Part shown: piece after piece, positions 58,160 to 64,000 of the stretch | Position numbering within the stretch: position 1 is the stretch's first letter | Layout: every line of letters starts with the position of its first letter | Source: Hyperoplus lanceolatus | Taxonomy: Eukaryota; Chordata; Actinopteri; Uranoscopiformes; Ammodytidae | DNA length: 64,000 nt | Assembly: GCA_026929865.2 (NCBI GenBank) | Contig: CM049403.1 | Coordinates: forward strand, 30,859,001 to 30,923,000 | Direction: 5' to 3' | Translations under genes and position numbers: made by a program | Notes under the pieces: model-generated | The model's database searches: none | What the model was told of the DNA's origin: nothing | The model's input: only the letters and a program-made list of their open reading frames with translations

Positions 58160-58552
58160 TTAAAGGTCTCATATTGTACTTTTCTGTCAATATTATATGG
58201 TTTTAGAGGTCCCTAATACTTTTTTCTTTAGTTGTTTGCTGAAAAAACCGTTCAGATCATTTATTGTAGTATGCCTCTATACCCTGATTTTCAGCTAATC
58301 TCACGATGGCCTATTTTTGAAACCGAGCTGCAGCTCCCCTCGTAAATATACAATCTATGAGCTCCCCCCGCCCCTGTCCTGAAGCGAAGCCATTGGCGTC
58401 TGCCCATAGGTCCATAGCTTGCCGTGCCTGTACTGCATGTTACCACGGTTAGGTTTACCCTGAGAAGAACCATGTCTAGTGCTAGTAACGCAGGAGCTCA
58501 GCCGCACTTTGAACAGTTTGACATAACCGATCCTTGTCTACATGAAAAACTA

Positions 58553-59072
58553 TTGCTGTGTCTGAAATCGCGCACTTACGTAAGTGCATTTACATTAAGT
58601 GCACTTTATTATCCCTACAGTACACTTACTTATAAACGCAGTGCTCTCATTTCTACAGTGTTCTGTCCAAACTGCCGTCGCGCACCTACCGGACATGAGT
58701 TTGCATTTTGACGGTTCTTCTTCTGTGGTATTTTTTTCTGCTTGCGTTACCGATAGCCAAAACAGACACATTAGTCGCGGAAAAACAAAACAAATGTGTA
58801 AGTTAACTTTTGTAGAGCGCGTCCGCCTCCACAGTTGCTTCAAGCTCCTCTATTTTGATTAGAATGTCCCGCCCCTCTCCGCTACGTAGGCAAGATGGCG
58901 GTCGTTGAGTGTGGAAAGTGTCCATCGCTCCACACTCAAGTTTTAGACCGTTTTGAGTGCACGACCGAGGATCTTACAGTGCACTGCATTTTGGCACACT
59001 CTCCGGTTTTGCGCAAAGTGCACTCAAAAAAGTAAGTTTAAGTACAGAAGTGCGCGATTTCAGACACAGCAT
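58553..59072. mobile_element. Nested TIR MITE
   Basis: TGCTGTGTCTGAAATCGCGC at the left and its reverse complement at the right, flanked by TAT on both sides. Confidence 0.85.
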
Positions 59073-59149
59073 ATGTTCATACAGATGCACTGACAGCCAC
59101 AAGCTAATGTTCAAAGCATGTTCACAATAAAAATGCAGCAAAAGATGGA

Positions 59150-59680
59150 GGCTACTGCGAAGCTACTCGGGGGCTAACGGTTAAAAATAACACTAAAATC
59201 AGTGAATAAATTAGCTTCATAGTTTGACTTTGACCATTACCTTCCAATGCTTTGTCTTGCAAAAACGCGGCATTGTCAGACTGCTGTGGGGAATATAAAC
59301 AGCTTGTTACGAGCAAAAGATCAATGCTTTTCCCGAAGCTAGCTCGGAAGCTAACGGCTAAAAATATCACTAAAATCTGTGAGAAAATGAGCTTCAAAGT
59401 TAGACTTTGACTCTATTACCTTCGTCTTGTTAAAAACGAGGCATTGTCAGACTGCTGTGGGGAATACAAATAGCTTGTTATGAACAAAAGCTGGTTGCTT
59501 GTCCCAAAGCTAATAGCTATACACCAGTCAGGCAAAAATACCAATGAAAACAATTCTTTTAGTTTCACCGTTTAAAAAAAAGCACAGGTAGCTTCCTATC
59601 CGTTGTGTTATCAAAAATGAGGCATTAATAGACTGCAGTGGTTAAGATAAATTAGTGGAGTATGAGCAAAAGCATTCTGT
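59150..59680. repeat. About 178-bp tandem repeat, nearly three units
   Basis: 'ggctaacggttaaaaat' (59171) and 'gctaacggctaaaaat' (59350), and 'cattgtcagactgctgtggg' (59270 and 59443), recur at about 175-178 bp. The third unit is diverged ('cattaatagactgcagtgg'). Confidence 0.8.
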
Positions 59681-61010
59681 GTTGGTGTATGTAACATTCA
59701 GCATGCTTTGCTGTACTACGGGCATCTTGTCGCATAGCGGGGAAAACAACATGGCTGTCGCTCGGAATATTTTCCAGAGGATCTCAGGGCCATGGACCAA
59801 TACGAAATGGGGGGGTGGGGTTTTCATAGACTACTGCACGGTGGAAGTTTCTGGTTACTAATGTGGGGGGGAAGCATGGGGAAGTGGCTGTGCCGACTGT
59901 GACGTTACAGTCGGCGAGAATTCTGACTGGAGTATATTGGAGAGGTTTTCAGAAAGGAGGAGGGTGAGGAAAGGAGAGATTTTTTTTTTTTAGGCACACC
60001 GTGGACCCATAGTTATGTTCCAACACATTTAAAAAGTGTGTTTTGCATAATATGGGACCTTTAAAACAATATTTAAATCATTTCTGAAATATTTAGCCAT
60101 CCAAACTTTTTTATAATGTCCAGTAGAGGCGGAACAGATTATTTAGACTGCGAGAAGAGCAATATTATATCATCAGCAAACAGGGATATGTGGTGATCCA
60201 TCTTACCAAGGTGTACGGGGGCCTTTTGTTTTTTTTCTGATGCCAATAGCCAGGGGCTATATGCATAGGGCAAACAGCAATGGGCTCAGGGGGCAGCCCT
60301 GCTGGATACCACAATGTAAACTGAAAGGGGGAGATCTTTTCGAGTTGGTAAGAACGGATGCAGTTGGATCGGCATAGAGCATCTCTACTAACATTTTTGC
60401 CCAGGCCGAACTCTTCAATGGTTAACAGCATGTACCTCAACTCCACCTGAACAAACGCTTTATGTGCATCAAGCGCAAGGACTGTAGATTTTGACTCGTT
60501 CCGTTTGCTGTATACAATATTCAATAGTCTATGTACATAAAAAAAAGAAAATCTTCTATGGATAAAACCCACCTGGTCTGGGTGAATGATGGTTGAAATG
60601 TGGTTATTTAGTCTTATAGCTTAAATGTTTGTTAACACCTTTACGTCGCTACAGAGAAGGGATATGGGCCGAAATGATGACGGGTCAGTTTCGTCTTTCT
60701 TCTTTTTCAAAATTAAGGAAATATTTGCAATGTATAATGACTTTGGTAGCTTTTTGTTTTTAATTGACTCTTTAAGCATTCTCAACAATAGAGGGGCCTC
60801 GTCATTTGCATATGCCTTATATAACTCTATACCAAGGCCATCAGGGCCAGCTGTTTTTCCTTTTGGGATTTCTTTCATTTGAAACTAGTTTGGGAAGTGG
60901 CAGAGAATGCAAAAATGTAAGGATATCCTCGAGCAAGATTTTGGGAGCAGTACAAATCTTCATAAAACTTCCTGAAAGAGTAATATATTAACAGGGTCTG
61001 TGACTAATAA

Positions 61011-62738
61011 GGGCCCACTCACACTAGGGCCGTTTGCCTGTTCCGTGCTGCAGGAAGATTCAGCACGATTTCAGAACTTTTTGTATGGGCAGAGATCGTT
61101 TTTTTAAGTGTCTTTATAAAGTTTATTGTTAAAACTTAGTGTAGGCTACTGTTTCCTTATCACCGGGCCGCGGTGTGTTGTTTTGGGTGAGTCTCCACCG
61201 CCATGCGTAAAGGCAGTTATGACAGCTGACGGGAGGAAAAAGAAAAAAATCATCTGACGAACGTGAGTAAACACGAAAACCTTTTTGCTTTGCTTTCTGC
61301 GCTCACCTATTTAGCTCTCTCCCTCTTTTATTAGCCCACACCTAGGCCTACACACACGTTAATTCTCACACATTTTATGTAGCTACAAGTCCAAGTGGTG
61401 GGCAATTCTGGTGCCGACTAGTAAGGCAGCGGACGTTAACGGACTATGCATCCTTAATGAATTCACGTCAGGAACGCCGCCTGTGCGCTTGCTTGTGCGC
61501 ATGTCATCTCATTTGCATCTGTACTTTGGCCACGGCACACCTCTCCCAGGTGTGCCGTAGCCAAGGGGCTGTTCCGTGCTGGAATACAAGTTGGCGTGGT
61601 CACACTAGCCCAGTGCTTCTCAATTATTTTCTGTCATGCCCCCCCTAGGAGACTGAAATTTTTTCGCGACCCCCCTAAATTGAAATACTATTGAGAACCT
61701 GCTAATATTTATTTATTTATCTGTATAAGAGTTATATATGAGTTTGAGTTGCTAGCACCAGCATTCTGCATACAATCACCTTATTATTAAAATAGATTAA
61801 TAAAATTTGCTGACATCTGCAACATCTTAAAACAATTTCCAAGTTTATTAACTCAATTTGTAACATTTAAACAAGACCGTTCAGTATGTGTGAATCTCAA
61901 AACACAGAAACAAGAGCAAATGTTTCACTGGGGTTTTCATTTAATTAATAACATTTTTAAACAGTAAACATTGGTCACTTGTCAGTCAGCTTCATCAGCT
62001 TATTCCCTTTAAAAAATATATATGACTTAAAAATAAACATTACTCTTTGTGTGCAACATTTGCAACAATATTTAATGTACAATTTGCATACTTTCCCTGA
62101 ACATAACACAAGACATTAAAACAGCCTTGAACCCTGAACCATTTGAAACTGGCAGCTACATCAGTTTGAGCTTTTTTAATATAACTAAGTTCACCTTCAC
62201 AATTATTTTGAACTTATTTCCCTATTTGTCTGTTTTATATGAACACATTCTGCTTATAATACACAAAAATACAATTTGCTCTGTATTCTAGTGGCTGCAG
62301 TGAGCCCTCTTTGCAGTGCACATCATTCCAAATCTGGGCTTCAAACTAATGTTAAGCTGGGACCTGTACTTTGTCTTGAGTGCAGCAACAGTGGAAAAGC
62401 CCATCTCACACAGATAGGATGTGGCAAAGGGTAGTAAGATGTTGACAGCCTTTTGTCCAATGAGTGGATACTCCCTTTCTTTGTAAGATCTAAATTCTGT
62501 TACACTTCTGACCCTTGGTATAATGTTTATTTAAGAAAAAAAAAAAAAATATATATATAAAAAAAAAAAAAAAAACACCAAGTCCCCCCTGCCGCTCGCG
62601 CCCCCCCTGAGACCCCACCGCGACCCCCCAGGGGGTCGCGCCCCACCATTTGAGAAGCACTGCACTAGCCAAACGTTCTAGACTTTAGTATGCAAATGAG
62701 TTTTGGCACGGGGCCGCGGCCCTAGTGTGAGTGGCCCC
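61011..62738. mobile_element. PIF-Harbinger-like element inside the LINE
   Basis: Inverted ends GGGCCCACTCACACTAGGGC and GGGGCCACTCACACTAGGGC (reversed), with 3-bp TAA at 61008-61010 and 62739-62741. A TAA duplication is typical of this superfamily. It hosts a hAT at 61611-62662. Confidence 0.8.
61611..62662 (-). mobile_element. hAT element with transposase C-terminus, nested
   Basis: Ends CAGTGCTTCTCAATTATT and, reversed, CAGTGCTTCTCAAATGGT, with perfect 8-bp duplication CACTAGCC (61603-61610, 62663-62670). On minus at about 62440-62300 the frame 'LLPFATSYLCEMGFSTVAAL' and 'KTKYRSQLNISL' is the hAT dimerisation region. An AT-rich tract of A runs is at 62535-62576. Confidence 0.9.
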
Positions 62739-63420
62739 TAAAGAACTTGAATTAGGTTTAATCTTGGGAATATCCTACTGGCTTGTGCACCTTTCAGCTG
62801 ATGCGGGAGCAATCGTCCAGGTTTCTCTCCCAATTCAAACTGCTTGTGCTTAATTTTCAGAAGTAAAGTACTAACTTGTTTGGAAAGAATTATATTCATG
62901 TTTCAATTTAACAACATACTTCAGTTCAGGTTAGGAGGGAGCCTCTCTATACTGTTTTTCAAGTGAGCTGTAATTCTGAAAGCCTATGTCTCCTTTGCTT
63001 TTTTGTGCGACTTCATATGATATCACAAATCCTCTTAGTACTACTTTGAAAGCATCCCACAGAGTTGAATCTGAAACGTCGCCTGTGTCATTGAAAGCCA
63101 CATACTCCTTAATAAAACCTGAAAATATTTTGCAGAATACTTCATCATTAAGTTAGTAAGAATTAAATTGCCACTTGTAATGGGCCTTTTCCATTCAACA
63201 TCGATGCCAATAGTGACAGGACTATGATCTGATATTAATATATTATGGTATGGTATTTTGATGCAGGGAATGCTGATGTCTGTTCTTGTATAGGTGCCAT
63301 GAACTTGCGAGAAGAATGAGTATTCATCCTCGGTGGGACGCTGAATTCTCCAAATATCGACAAGGTTTAACGATTTCATCAGATTATTCAGTACAACTGT
63401 GGAGTCCAAAGGGTTAACTG

Positions 63421-64000
63421 GGGCGAGAGGACGATCTATTCATAAATGTATCCAATGCTGGGCTTACACTAGAGGACTTTGAAAAGATCAAAGACTGAAA
63501 CCCTCTCAGGTCTAAAGAGAATCAACTCACACCTGAAGACAATAAATCATTAGTTCTCTGAGTTTTCAGTCACAGACTGATATTTTGCAAAGACAGGGGT
63601 CTCATATTGCAAGACTACAACTGGATTCCTTTCGAGATTAATATTATTTCCAATCCTACTACCGGGGAATAAAAGTGATTTCAGTCAAATAAAAAGTTTT
63701 ATTTTAGCAGGTAAAATGGACTGAGTGGACTCTAATCTTAAATAAATATAAACAACTATATGCCGTCATCACGTAGGCTAAATGTCATGCCCGATCACGT
63801 TAAAAACAGCAAACGCGATTGTGATTATTTAATTAAAAAAAGTTAATTCAATACTCCGAGCGGGGGACATCCTGTAGTTATTTGACCAGTTTTATTTGCT
63901 TATCCCCCAATAACTCTAACTCTAAATGTGATGCTAGGCTGCGCAGTTGTCAGCCTGGTTCTTCAGCCGAGGCTGCTAGATAAAAGTGTCCGAAAAAGGT
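63421..64000. other. No gene seen
   Basis: No domain, splice pair or element boundary is recognised to the right edge. Confidence 0.35.

Larger units (their letters stand above)
58164..60060. mobile_element. piggyBac-type (TTAA) non-autonomous element
   Basis: TTAA at 58160-58163 and 60061-60064. Ends AGGTCTCATATTGTACTTTT and, reversed, AGGTCCCATATTATGCAAAA. It contains a nested MITE (58553-59072) and a 178-bp tandem repeat (59150-59680). No transposase frame. Confidence 0.85.
60065..63420 (-). mobile_element. L1-like LINE ORF2, interrupted
   Basis: Minus strand, 5' to 3': endonuclease end at 63409-63180 ('EYSFFSQVHGTYTRTDISIP', 'HNILISDHSPVTIGIDV'), then reverse transcriptase at 60878-60621 ('KGKTAGPDGLGIELYKAY', 'SFRPISLLCSDVKVL'), 'LALDAHKAF' (about 60480), 'GIQQGCPLSPLLFALCI' (about 60310-60260) and the FADD box 'LFADDIILLFSQ' (about 60180-60145). 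Stops and frameshifts are present. Between 61008 and 62741 a Harbinger-like element splits it. It is truncated at both ends. Confidence 0.85.

Noticed and set aside
60165-60572. 135-codon minus frame as a host gene
   Set aside because: It is the frameshifted reverse-transcriptase segment of the L1-like LINE (LDAHKAF, GCPLSPLLFAL and FADD motifs in neighbouring frames).

Overview
The window is nuclear DNA from a teleost fish. The evidence is split vertebrate genes with GT-AG introns, very long (CA/GT)n arrays, and fish-type mobile elements (L2/CR1-like and L1-like LINEs, tRNA-derived SINEs, and hAT, Tc1/pogo, PIF-Harbinger and piggyBac-like DNA elements). No bacterial-type operons, rRNA genes, tRNA genes or CRISPR arrays were seen. 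Exon boundaries below come from splice sites and phase, read by eye.

Layout. (1) 248-419, minus: first coding exon of a relaxin-3/INSL5-type peptide hormone; the rest lies left of the window. (2) 420-7400: microsatellites, two LINE 3' ends and two SINEs. (3) 7476-10061, plus: pars2, mitochondrial prolyl-tRNA synthetase, three coding exons. (4) 11138-20100, plus: ttc4, TPR co-chaperone, ten coding exons, with introns holding a palindromic Tc1 element, a MITE, a duplicated piece of exon 3 and long GT tracts. pars2 and ttc4 are also neighbours in human. (5) 23354-24588 and 28393-29772, minus: two tandem PLAC8/cornifelin-family genes with identical exon plans. (6) 31-39 kb: no convincing gene; nested hAT elements and a local duplication. 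(7) 39529-54534, plus: a secreted NIDO-C8-EGF-ZP (alpha-tectorin-like) gene with TATA box, 5' UTR exon, 14 coding exons and poly(A) signal. All splice phases agree, but one TGA lies in frame in the ZP domain. (8) 54.2-57.7 kb: a second, broken copy of that gene's 3' region. (9) 58-63.4 kb: an L1-like LINE interrupted by nested DNA elements, next to a TTAA-flanked element.

The genes do not form a pathway. The most informative signals are the apparent CpG-type nonsense codon in the tectorin-like gene, two kilobase-scale palindromes made of transposase fragments, the (GT)n tracts in place of normal pyrimidine tracts at two ttc4 acceptors, and readable insertion histories with target-site duplications. 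I found no clearly new system.
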